This document shows positions 1 through 6,158 of a stretch of DNA of 6,282 nt, in pieces. Position 1 is the first letter of the stretch; each line of letters starts with the position of its first letter. The notes under the pieces were generated by a model that was not told the origin of the DNA, ran no database searches, and saw only the letters and a program-made list of their open reading frames with translations. The translations under genes were made by a program, and so were the position numbers. Source of the DNA: Pseudomonadota bacterium (lineage in GTDB: Bacteria; Pseudomonadota; Alphaproteobacteria; Rhizobiales; Rhizobiaceae); the NCBI GenBank assembly GCA_023433855.1, contig JAEYTV010000545.1, positions 1-6,282 on the forward strand, in the 5' to 3' direction.

Positions 1-235
1 CATGTATCTCGGCCAGATCGTCGAGATGGGCACGCGTACGCAACTGTTCAGCAATCCGCAGCATCCCTATACCCAGCGCCTGCTGGCGGCAGTGCCGGTG
101 CCCGATCCGCGCCGCCAGCGCGAACCGGGCGTGCGACTTTCGGGCGACATACCGAGCCCCGTCTGGAAGGTCGGCTCGGGCCCGGAGAAGGCCCAGTTGG
201 TCGATATCGGCGGCGGCCACCTGGTCGCCCAGTAG
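1..235 (+). CDS. Peptide/nickel-type ABC transporter ATP-binding protein, C-terminal fragment
   Basis: This is the tail of a gene whose start lies left of the window; the visible frame has its first complete codon at base 2 and ends with TAG at 233-235. The Walker A, signature and Walker B motifs are not in view. What is visible is the C-terminal extension typical of dipeptide/oligopeptide transporter ATPases (the oligo_HPY region): YLGQIVEMG, then NPQHPYTQRLLAAVPVPDP, then LSGDIPSPV. These proteins sit on the cytoplasmic face and power import of peptides, nickel or small glycoconjugates. Many relatives continue after IPSPV with a Cys-containing CRFHxRCP segment. Here it is replaced by a short Cys-free tail ending GGGHLVAQ, a variant I believe is common in the family. 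It is not the partner of the BMP importer further right, whose ATPases belong to another class. The substrate is unknown. Confidence 0.9.
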   Translation, partial: MYLGQIVEMGTRTQLFSNPQHPYTQRLLAAVPVPDPRRQREPGVRLSGDIPSPVWKVGSGPEKAQLVDIGGGHLVAQ

Positions 236-298
236 CGTTCCAGCACATAAACACCGGCGATGACAAATGGCGTAGCGACGGAATTTGGTTCGCCGCCG

Positions 299-321
299 CC
301 TGGGGTACATTCCTGGGGTAC
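299..321. repeat. 10-bp direct repeat upstream of the FAD oxidoreductase
   Basis: CCTGGGGTAC occurs at 299-308 and again at 312-321, a spacing of 13 bp between copies. It ends one base before the palindrome at 323-334 and lies about 100 bp upstream of the GTG start at 417. It may be part of a binding site, but no known regulator motif is recognised and a short repeat in GC-rich DNA may be chance. Confidence 0.4.
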
Positions 322-322
322 G

Positions 323-334
323 TTACAGCTGTAA
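323..334. promoter_or_regulatory. Perfect 12-bp palindrome, candidate operator
   Basis: TTACAGCTGTAA is identical to its own reverse complement and lies in the 181-bp spacer between the ABC ATPase fragment and the FAD oxidoreductase gene, about 83 bp before the chosen start. It sits in a locally AT-richer patch (GTAATCAATC follows), as expected near a promoter. A dimeric helix-turn-helix regulator could bind here. No convincing -35/-10 pair was found, so the regulatory role is inferred from symmetry and position only. Confidence 0.35.
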
Positions 335-407
335 TCAATCTCGTCGCGTTCGACACCCGCGCGCAACAGGCAGGCTGTTGCTTCGCCTCTCATTGTTCCA
401 ACCCGAT

Positions 408-411
408 GAGG
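408..411 (+). promoter_or_regulatory. Shine-Dalgarno site setting a GTG start at 417
   Basis: GAGG at 408-411 lies 5 bases before GTG at 417 (GAGGTAAGCGTG). The same frame is open upstream to a GTG at 285, but the 44 extra residues that start would add look like translated spacer (Arg-rich, no family resemblance) and would run through the palindrome and repeat. The GTG at 417 gives a protein of the usual family length. Confidence 0.7.
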
Positions 412-416
412 TAAGC

Positions 417-1829
417 GTGCGGTCAGTCCAGCTCAGGCAGCGAAACGGCTCCCCAGTCGAGGCGGCAGCCATCAGTGATTTTCGAGAGGGTTTTGCGGGA
501 CGTGTCATCGATCCGCAGGACGAGGACTATGAAACGGCGCGCAGGATCTGGAACCTCAGTATCGACAAGCGTCCCGGCTTGATCGCCCGTTGCTTTGGTA
601 CGGCCGACGTCGTCCGGGCGGTCAACTTTGCCCGAAAGCACGACATCCTGGTCGCGGTTCGCGGCGGCGGGCACAACGTGGCCGGCCGGGCCTTGTGCGA
701 CGACGGGCTCGTCATCGATCTCTCTTCCATGGCGAGTGTTTTCGTCGCCCCCCAAAGCCGGACAGTGCGGGCCGGTGCCGGCTGTACCCTCGGCCACATC
801 GATCGGGAGACCCATCTCCACGGCCTCTCCGTGCCACTCGGCGTTGTCTCGCGCACCGGCGTGGCCGGGCTGTCGCTCGGCGGCGGGGTGGGCTGGCTGG
901 TTCGCAAGTATGGTTTCACCTGCGACAATCTCATGTCCTGCGAAGTGGTGACGGCCGACGGCGAGGTGTTGACGGCAAGCCCGCACAGCAATCCGGATCT
1001 CTTCTGGGCGCTCCGCGGCGGCGGCGGCAACTTCGGCATCGTCACGTCGTTCCTGTTCCAGGCGCACCCGGTCTCAACCGTCCTCGGCGGGCTGATCGTC
1101 TACCCGCGGGAGGCGGCGGCCGCGTTGCTGCGCCACTATCGCGACTACATGCCGACCGCGCCGGACGAACTGACGGCCTATGCCGGGCTCATATCGCTGC
1201 CTGACGGTACGCCGGCCAGCGCGGTCGTCGTGTGCTATTGTGGCGATCTACGCGAAGGAGAGCGCGTGGTGGCACCCTTCCGCAACTTCATGACGCCGCT
1301 CATGGATGCCGTCCAGCCGATCCCGATGGTGGCGATGCAATCGATGCTCGACGGCGCCTTCCCGGACAATACCTACAATTATTGGAAATCCGCCTTCGTG
1401 GACAAACTCTCCGACGAGACCATCGACCTCATCGTCGAGCACGGGAATCGCGCCACCTCGCCGCTGTCGGGCGTCGTCGTCGAGCTTTATGGCGGGGCCG
1501 CCAGCCGGGTGGCTCCCGGCGAGACCGCCTTCAATCAACGACATCGGCAGTTCAACGTGGCAATCAATGCGCAATGGTTCGATCCCGCTGAAAGCGACGA
1601 GCATACCGGCTGGGCGCGGGCGATGTGGGATGCGCTGCAACCGGTTGCGAGCGACGGCTACTTCCTGAACTATCTCGGTGACGAGGCGCCGGCCGCGATC
1701 CGCGCCACTTTCGGGTCGAACTACGCGCGTCTGGCCGACATCAAGGCCAAATACGATCCAGACAACTTCTTCAGCCTCAACCAGAATGTCACTCCGTCCG
1801 TCAGTCGCACCCTCTCGACCGGTTCCTGA
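417..1829 (+). CDS. FAD-linked oxidoreductase, berberine-bridge-enzyme-like (VAO/PCMH fold)
   Basis: The predicted 470-residue protein has an N-terminal FAD-binding domain (about residues 50-190, PF01565 type) and ends in the BBE C-terminal segment (about 425-460: NYARL, KYDPDNFFSLNQNVTP). The flavin-attachment motif RGGGHNVAG has His86 (codon 672-674) where the family carries its 8-alpha-histidyl FAD link. The second motif, GVVSRTGVAG with LGGGVGWLVRKYG (142-166), has Val144 where bicovalent members have Cys, so a single covalent link is predicted. Such enzymes oxidise alcohols, sugars or other small molecules with O2 or another acceptor; the substrate cannot be read here. There is no signal peptide with the 417 start, so it is probably cytoplasmic. 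The gene stands alone, convergent with the GntR gene; no functional link to its neighbours is evident. The family call is firm, the substrate unknown. Confidence 0.92.
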   Translation: MRSVQLRQRNGSPVEAAAISDFREGFAGRVIDPQDEDYETARRIWNLSIDKRPGLIARCFGTADVVRAVNFARKHDILVAVRGGGHNVAGRALCDDGLVIDLSSMASVFVAPQSRTVRAGAGCTLGHIDRETHLHGLSVPLGVVSRTGVAGLSLGGGVGWLVRKYGFTCDNLMSCEVVTADGEVLTASPHSNPDLFWALRGGGGNFGIVTSFLFQAHPVSTVLGGLIVYPREAAAALLRHYRDYMPTAPDELTAYAGLISLPDGTPASAVVVCYCGDLREGERVVAPFRNFMTPLMDAVQPIPMVAMQSMLDGAFPDNTYNYWKSAFVDKLSDETIDLIVEHGNRATSPLSGVVVELYGGAASRVAPGETAFNQRHRQFNVAINAQWFDPAESDEHTGWARAMWDALQPVASDGYFLNYLGDEAPAAIRATFGSNYARLADIKAKYDPDNFFSLNQNVTPSVSRTLSTGS

Positions 1830-1950
1830 CATGGCGGGATCGTCACCTGCGGGAGATAGCCGTTCATGCACAAGCCGTCGTGATCTTGCACGGCCGCCGC
1901 CCGCTTACGCACTCATTATCGCAAGCAGTGCCGATATTTTCGGAGCGGGA

Positions 1951-1992
1951 CAAACTAAAGTCCTTGCGGCGGGCGCCCACCCTCCGCAGGAC
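1951..1992 (-). terminator. Bulged GC-rich hairpin with T-rich tail, likely terminator of the GntR gene
   Basis: On the plus strand GTCCTTGCGG (1960-1969) pairs with CCGCAGGAC (1984-1992), nine base pairs with one bulged T, closing a 14-base GC-rich loop that contains the self-complementary GGGCGCCC. Read on the minus strand, the stem is followed by TTTAGTTTG (1959-1951), a modest T-rich tail, 51 bases after the stop of the regulator gene. That is the layout of a Rho-independent terminator for the minus-strand gene. In the plus direction no T-run follows, so it is less likely to end the oxidoreductase transcript this way. A separate 10-bp palindrome, GTCGCGCGAC, lies next to it at 1996-2005. 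Confidence 0.5.
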
Positions 1993-2043
1993 CTCGTCGC
2001 GCGACAGACCTGAAACATAGGAGAGGCGGCCTCACTCTTGGGA

Positions 2044-2724
2044 TTACGAGTGTTCGGCCGGAACAGCGAAAACTGTGCTCGCATCGCTCACGATGGAAAC
2101 ATGACTAAACGCCGCCTGGCCCGCCGCCTCGGGGTCCGACCGCAGGACCGCAGACACGATCCTGTCATGCTCCTCGTACGATCTTTGAAGCCTCCCCGGG
2201 AGCCGGAACTGTGCCCGGCGGAAGGGCGCAAGCCGGGCCCTTGTTTGCGTGGCGAGTTCGAGAAGGTTGATATTATGCGCACCCCGGTAGATCATGTTGT
2301 GGAATTCGGTGTTATGTGTCGAATAATCTTCCAGCGCCCCGGTCTCGACCAGGTCCGCCGAACTCTCGTGGGCCTTTTCCAAGGCACGCCTCTCCTCCAG
2401 CGTCATTCGCGCCGCCGATAGTCTGGCACAAATACCCTCGAGCTCTGCCATCGCCTCAAACAGGCTATGAAGCTGGGCATCCGTCACGTTGATCACGACT
2501 GCGCTGCGGTTGGGCTCCCGGCCCACCAGACCCATGGCGCCAAGTTCACGCAGTGCCTCCCGGACGGGCGTCCGGGATACCTCGAAACGGGCGGCGAGCG
2601 ACAGTTCGTCCAGCTTCTCCCCGGGCGACATCACGCCGGTCACGATCATGTCGGCAATGGCGCGTACCATCTGCTCGACCGTCGTCCCCGTGCGGATGAC
2701 CTTTCTTTGCTTTTCCTGCCTCAT
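2044..2724 (-). CDS. GntR-family transcriptional regulator, FadR/FCD subfamily
   Basis: The protein has 226 residues when started at the ATG at 2724 (minus strand), the usual length for this class. An N-terminal winged helix-turn-helix (about 15-80) contains the signature PGEKLDE (34-40) and the recognition helix VSRTPVREALREL (49-61). The C-terminal all-helical FCD ligand-binding domain spans about 86-212. FCD domains often bind a metal through one Asp/Asn and three His; here Asn138, His142 (in TEFH), His186 (in EEH) and His208 (in FSH) occupy the matching positions. The frame stays open upstream to an ATG at 2811, but the extra 29 residues lack family character; a weak GGGA lies 5 bases before the 2724 start. 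Such proteins bind DNA as dimers and usually repress, being released by a small carboxylate or related ligand. The gene is divergent from the BMP operon, its likely target. Confidence 0.93.
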   Translation of the reverse strand: MRQEKQRKVIRTGTTVEQMVRAIADMIVTGVMSPGEKLDELSLAARFEVSRTPVREALRELGAMGLVGREPNRSAVVINVTDAQLHSLFEAMAELEGICARLSAARMTLEERRALEKAHESSADLVETGALEDYSTHNTEFHNMIYRGAHNINLLELATQTRARLAPFRRAQFRLPGRLQRSYEEHDRIVSAVLRSDPEAAGQAAFSHVSIVSDASTVFAVPAEHS

Positions 2725-2939
2725 AATGATCCCGGAACTCAGGCCTCTGCCGGCGGCAAAGGCAGTTAAACAACGATGGTTGAAAATTAATCGCCGCCGT
2801 ACAAACTGCATACACTTTCACCAAACGCAAGTGCCTCTGCCAACAAGACGCAGTATTTACAAGCCTTTAGTAACTGGCACAGGCCTTGCGTGCATGTCAT
2901 TGTCCAACAACCAGAGGCCACGCGCCGCGGAGCATGACG
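2725..2939. promoter_or_regulatory. Divergent promoter/operator region between the GntR gene and the BMP operon
   Basis: This 215-bp spacer holds no gene and is more AT-rich than its flanks, especially 2766-2820 and 2850-2875. It must supply both divergent promoters. Dyads seen by eye are TGCCG-G-CGGCA at 2748-2758 (in the leader of the regulator gene), CAAC-GATG-GTTG at 2771-2782 (with TTAA on both sides), and CACTT-N11-AAGTG at 2813-2833. Any could be the GntR operator, but each is short and I cannot rank them with confidence. No clear sigma-70-type -35/-10 pair was found in either direction. Confidence 0.5.
2929..2932 (+). promoter_or_regulatory. Shine-Dalgarno site setting the BMP protein start at 2940
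   Basis: GGAG at 2929-2932 lies 7 bases before ATG 2940 but only 1 base before the in-frame ATG 2934, so 2940 is preferred. A further in-frame ATG (2958) would begin directly at the twin-Arg motif and cannot be excluded. A start as far up as 2886 would add residues unlike a signal peptide. Confidence 0.6.
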
Positions 2940-4067
2940 ATGACCAGACTCCTTTCCATGAACCGCCGAAATTTCCTTCAAGCTTCCGTCGCAGGCCTGG
3001 CAGCCGGCGTAGCTAGCAGCTTCATGGCTTCGTCTGCCCAGGCGCAGGCTGAGTTGACGGTAGGCTTTATCTATGTAGGCCCCAAGGATGACTACGGCTA
3101 CAACCAGGCACATGCCGAGGGTGCGGCGGTGGTCAAGGGGCTTGCAGGCATTACCGTCGTTGAAGAAGAGAACGTCGCCGAAACTGTCGACGTCCAGAAG
3201 TCGATGGAGTCCATGATCAACCTTGATGGTGCGAAGCTTCTATTCCCGACTTCCTTCGGCTATTTCGATCCCCATGTCATCGCCACTGCCGCAAAGAACC
3301 CGGACACGCTGTTCCGCCATTGCGGCGGCCTGTGGCAGGAAGGCAAACATCCGGCCAACAGCGGATCCTATTTCGGATATATCCATCAGGGACAGTATTT
3401 GAACGGCATCGCTGCCGGCCATGCGTCGAAGACAAAGAAGATCGGTTTCGTTGCCGCCAAGCCAATCCCGCAGGTACTCCAGAACGTCAACGCCTTCCTG
3501 CTCGGCGCCCGCTCCGTCGATCCTGCCATCACGTGCCAGGTCATCTTCACCGGTGAATGGTCGTTGGCGGTCAAGGAGGCTGAGGCCACCAACGCCCTGA
3601 TCGACCAAGGCGTTGATGTCGTCACCTGCCACGTCGACAGCCCCAAGGTCGTCGTGGAAACAGCGGCCGCTCGCGATGCATTCGTCTGCGGCTACCATGC
3701 TAACCAGAGCCCGTTGGCACCCGAGAAGTACCTTACGGGGGCGGAATGGGCCTGGGGCAACGTGTACAGCAACTTCGTCAAGGCAGCGCAGAACGGAGAG
3801 AAGCTCGGCAATTTCGTTCGCGGGGGACTGAAGGACGGCTTCGTCAAGATGAGCCCCCTCGGCCCGGCCGTTTCCGAACCTGCCCGTAAGCAGTTCGAGG
3901 CGACGCTGGCCGAGATCATGACCGGCAAGTTCTCGGTCTTCAAAGGTCCGCTCATGGACAACAAGGGCAACGAGGTTGTCGGCGCCAGCAAGGCATACCC
4001 CGAGGATGCCATCGAGCTGGAGAGCATGGCCTACCTCGTGGAAGGGGTCGTCGGGTCGACCTCCTGA
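2940..4067 (+). CDS. BMP-family ABC transporter substrate-binding protein (PnrA/TmpC-like)
   Basis: This 375-residue protein is a periplasmic type I binding protein of the basic membrane protein family (PF02608). Residues 1-37 are a signal peptide with a Tat-like NRRNFLQ motif (8-14), a hydrophobic stretch (15-30) and an AQA end that suggests cleavage before Glu38. There is no lipobox Cys, so it should be a free periplasmic protein rather than a lipoprotein. Family landmarks follow in order: VGFIYVGPKDDYGYNQAH (41-58), FPTSFGYFDP (102-111), GQYLNGIAAG (151-160), KPIPQVLQNVNAFLLGARS (174-192), EAEATNALIDQGVDV (213-227), HVDSP (231-235), GYHANQ (251-256) and GAEWAWGNVY (267-276). Known members bind purine nucleosides or similar small heterocycles; this subfamily's ligand is not known to me. 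It heads the operon, 17 bp before the first permease, and is transcribed away from the GntR gene. Confidence 0.93.
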   Translation: MTRLLSMNRRNFLQASVAGLAAGVASSFMASSAQAQAELTVGFIYVGPKDDYGYNQAHAEGAAVVKGLAGITVVEEENVAETVDVQKSMESMINLDGAKLLFPTSFGYFDPHVIATAAKNPDTLFRHCGGLWQEGKHPANSGSYFGYIHQGQYLNGIAAGHASKTKKIGFVAAKPIPQVLQNVNAFLLGARSVDPAITCQVIFTGEWSLAVKEAEATNALIDQGVDVVTCHVDSPKVVVETAAARDAFVCGYHANQSPLAPEKYLTGAEWAWGNVYSNFVKAAQNGEKLGNFVRGGLKDGFVKMSPLGPAVSEPARKQFEATLAEIMTGKFSVFKGPLMDNKGNEVVGASKAYPEDAIELESMAYLVEGVVGSTS

Positions 4068-4072
4068 CCGGA

Positions 4073-4077
4073 AAGGA
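4073..4077 (+). promoter_or_regulatory. Shine-Dalgarno site setting the first permease start at 4085
   Basis: AAGGA at 4073-4077 is 7 bases before ATG 4085 but only 1 base before the in-frame GTG 4079, so the ATG is the likelier start. The choice changes the protein by only two residues. Confidence 0.65.
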
Positions 4078-4084
4078 CGTGCCC

Positions 4085-5215
4085 ATGACCGTGGAGGTGG
4101 AGAACCCCGTCCCCGTCCTGACGATCCTCGGCAGGCCCTTCCCGCTGCGCCCTTTCCTGGAATGGACGGCACGGCGGGCAGAGCCGGTCGTCATCAGCCT
4201 CGGCGCGGTCATCGCGGGTTTGGCATTGTTCTCGCTGTTTATCCTGGGGATCGGCAAGTCTCCGGTGCAACTGTTCCAGGTCATGTACACTGGCGGTTTC
4301 GGCAGCTGGTTTTCAATCCAGAACAGCTTGTCACGAGCGGCGCCGCTCCTTTTGACCGCGCTCTGCGTTGCGCTCCCGGCGCGCCTCGGCCTCATCGTCA
4401 TTGGCGGTGAGGGAGCGGTCGTGCTGGGCGGCGTTGCTGCGGCGGCGGCGGCAATTGCTCTGGGAACCTCTGCTCCCCCGCTTTCTGCATTATTGGCCAT
4501 GGCAGTCGCGGCCATGCTCGTCGGCGGCCTCTGGATCGGATTATCGGGGTTCCTGCGCCACTATCGTGGCGTCAACGAGACGATCTCGTCTCTGCTGCTC
4601 GCATATATCGCAATCGCCCTGATGAACCAGCTCGTGGAAGGGCCGCTGCGCGATCCGGCGAGCCTCAACAAGCCTTCGACGAGACCGCTCCCGGCGGAAT
4701 ACATGATCGGTGACATCCCCGGCATGACGGTTCATTGGGGTCTCGTTGTCGGGATCTGCGCCTGCATCCTTTCCTGGGTCCTGATCGAACTCACAAGTTT
4801 CGGATTTGCCGCCCGGATCGCCGGAGGCAACGTCCGTGCCGCCCAGATCCAAGGACTGCCCGTCGGCCGGCTGATCGTCGGTTTCACGGCTATTGCCGGT
4901 AGCCTGGCAGGGCTTGCGGGCATGCTGGAAGTCGCCGCCGTTCAGGGCAGCGCCAACGCCTCGATCGTCGCAGGCTACGGTTATACAGGCATCCTCGTCG
5001 CCTTCCTCGCCCGGCACAATCCTTTAGCGATCATTCCCGTCGCCATCCTGCTGGGCGGCATCGACGCGTCGGGCGGGCTCATCCAGCGGCGGCTCAGCCT
5101 CCCGGACGCGACGGTGCTTGTTCTGCAGGGTACGCTGTTCCTCGTCATCCTGCTCTGCGAGACCTTCTACGGCCGGTTCAAGGTATTCAACCCCGACCTC
5201 TGGAAAAGGAGTTGA
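4085..5215 (+). CDS. BMP-type ABC transporter permease, larger subunit (YufP-like)
   Basis: This 376-residue inner-membrane permease belongs to the BPD_transp_2 family (PF02653). After a roughly 33-residue cytoplasmic N-terminus come hydrophobic segments near 34-56, 84-99, 101-128, 134-156, 166-184, 218-236, 262-286, 298-325 and 345-361. GVNETISSLLLAYIA (162-176) is the hallmark of the larger permease of nucleoside-type BMP transporters, and GFAARIAGGNVRAAQIQGLP (240-259) corresponds to the cytoplasmic loop that contacts the ATPase. It should pair with the next gene product to form the channel for the binding protein's ligand. Its stop is 3 bases before the next start, and the Shine-Dalgarno sequence of the next gene (AAGGAG, 5206-5211) lies inside this gene's last codons, a sign of coupled translation. 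Confidence 0.93.
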   Translation: MTVEVENPVPVLTILGRPFPLRPFLEWTARRAEPVVISLGAVIAGLALFSLFILGIGKSPVQLFQVMYTGGFGSWFSIQNSLSRAAPLLLTALCVALPARLGLIVIGGEGAVVLGGVAAAAAAIALGTSAPPLSALLAMAVAAMLVGGLWIGLSGFLRHYRGVNETISSLLLAYIAIALMNQLVEGPLRDPASLNKPSTRPLPAEYMIGDIPGMTVHWGLVVGICACILSWVLIELTSFGFAARIAGGNVRAAQIQGLPVGRLIVGFTAIAGSLAGLAGMLEVAAVQGSANASIVAGYGYTGILVAFLARHNPLAIIPVAILLGGIDASGGLIQRRLSLPDATVLVLQGTLFLVILLCETFYGRFKVFNPDLWKRS

Positions 5216-5218
5216 TCG

Positions 5219-6148
5219 ATGGATGATACAGGTCTCGGCCTTTGGGGAGTACCGCTCGCGATCATCGGCGGCGCAGTCCGTGTTTCCACCCCTTTCATCT
5301 TCGTCAGCCTCGGCGAAACCATCACGGAGCGCTCCGGTCGTATCAACCTTGGCCTGGAAGGCACACTGGTGCTTGGCGCCGTTACCGCGTACGCGGTTGC
5401 AGCTACAACCGGATCGGCGTGGCTTGGTGTTTCCGCCGCCATGTTCGTCGGCTCGATCTTCGGGATTGTGCATGGCTGGATATGCAAGTTCCCGAAGGTA
5501 AACGACATCGCGATCGGCATCGCCATGATGCAGTTCGGCCTCGGGCTCGCCTTCTTCCTGGGCAAGCCGTTCATCCAGCCGGTTGCGCCCAAGCTGCCGT
5601 CAATCCCCCTCGGCGCGTGGTCTGACACGCCGCAGGTTCAGGCAGCGCTGAACATAAACGCGCTCTTCTTCATCGGAGCGGTCCTTGCCCTCGTACTCTT
5701 CTGGGCCTTCAGGAATACCCGGGTTGGGCTCATCCTGCGCGTTGTCGGAGACAGCACGGATGCTGCCCGTGCGATGGGTATCCGGCCAGACGCTGTGCGC
5801 CTCGTGGCCACGGCGATCGGAGGATCACTGGCAGCAGTCGGCGGCGCTTATCTCTCGCTCTACTACCCGGGATCCTGGAACGAGGGCATCTCTTCCGGAC
5901 AGGGACTGATGGCAGTCGCTCTGGTGATCTTTGCTCGATGGAATCCCATCGGCTGCTTTCTCGCCGCCCTCCTGTTCGGGGGCACCGGCGCGCTCGGTCC
6001 GGCCCTGCAGTCGGTCGGCATCACCCAGGGCTACTATCTCTTCTATGCGGCACCTTACGTGCTCACTCTCATCATTCTGGTCATGACCTCGTCACCGAAC
6101 CGCCCGCTTGCAGGGGCACCGGGCGCTCTGTCGCTAACGAACTCATAG
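5219..6148 (+). CDS. BMP-type ABC transporter permease, smaller subunit (YufQ-like)
   Basis: This 309-residue inner-membrane protein is the second BPD_transp_2 permease of the importer. Near its N-terminus LGETITERSGRINLGLEGT (31-49) matches the hallmark LGExxTERxGxxNLGxEG of the smaller permease in nucleoside/simple-sugar-like systems. Later landmarks are NTRVGLILRVVGDSTDAARA (166-185), the putative ATPase-contact loop, and GAYLSLYYPGSW (209-220) with GQGLMAVALVIFARWNP (228-243). Hydrophobic segments lie near 11-31, 47-64, 66-88, 98-115, 147-164, 195-215, 228-256 and 274-290. The start ATG at 5219 has AAGGAG 7 bases upstream. The ATPase of this system is not in the window; it may lie further downstream. 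Confidence 0.93.
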   Translation: MDDTGLGLWGVPLAIIGGAVRVSTPFIFVSLGETITERSGRINLGLEGTLVLGAVTAYAVAATTGSAWLGVSAAMFVGSIFGIVHGWICKFPKVNDIAIGIAMMQFGLGLAFFLGKPFIQPVAPKLPSIPLGAWSDTPQVQAALNINALFFIGAVLALVLFWAFRNTRVGLILRVVGDSTDAARAMGIRPDAVRLVATAIGGSLAAVGGAYLSLYYPGSWNEGISSGQGLMAVALVIFARWNPIGCFLAALLFGGTGALGPALQSVGITQGYYLFYAAPYVLTLIILVMTSSPNRPLAGAPGALSLTNS

Positions 6149-6158
6149 GAGACATCAG

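Noticed and set aside
285..416. Possible 44-residue N-terminal extension of the FAD oxidoreductase from a GTG at 285
   Set aside because: No good ribosome-binding site was found and the translation is Arg-rich without family resemblance. It would also cross the repeat and palindrome; GTG 417 has GAGG at good spacing.
423..1067. 214-codon open frame on the minus strand inside the FAD oxidoreductase gene
   Set aside because: It is antisense to conserved flavin-binding motifs, shows no domain, and fits a GC-driven shadow frame.
1248..1871. 207-codon open frame on the minus strand overlapping the 3' part of the FAD oxidoreductase
   Set aside because: It is antisense to the conserved BBE C-terminal segment and has no recognisable protein motif.
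2023..2033. Inverted repeat GAGGC-G-GCCTC just past the stop of the GntR gene
   Set aside because: With a one-base centre it cannot form a normal hairpin, and no T-run follows; the bulged hairpin at 1960-1992 is the better terminator candidate.
2744..2841. 8-bp direct repeat CCTCTGCC at 2744-2751 and 2834-2841
   Set aside because: It is too short and far apart (90 bp) to distinguish from chance in GC-rich DNA.
3240..4172. Long open frame (310 codons) on the minus strand opposite the BMP binding-protein gene
   Set aside because: It lies almost wholly antisense to a firmly identified gene, and its product resembles no family I know. Long antisense frames are expected in GC-rich coding DNA.
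4436..4455. GCGG-rich run in the first permease gene (around GCTGCGGCGGCGGCGGC)
   Set aside because: It simply encodes a run of alanines inside a membrane segment and needs no other explanation.
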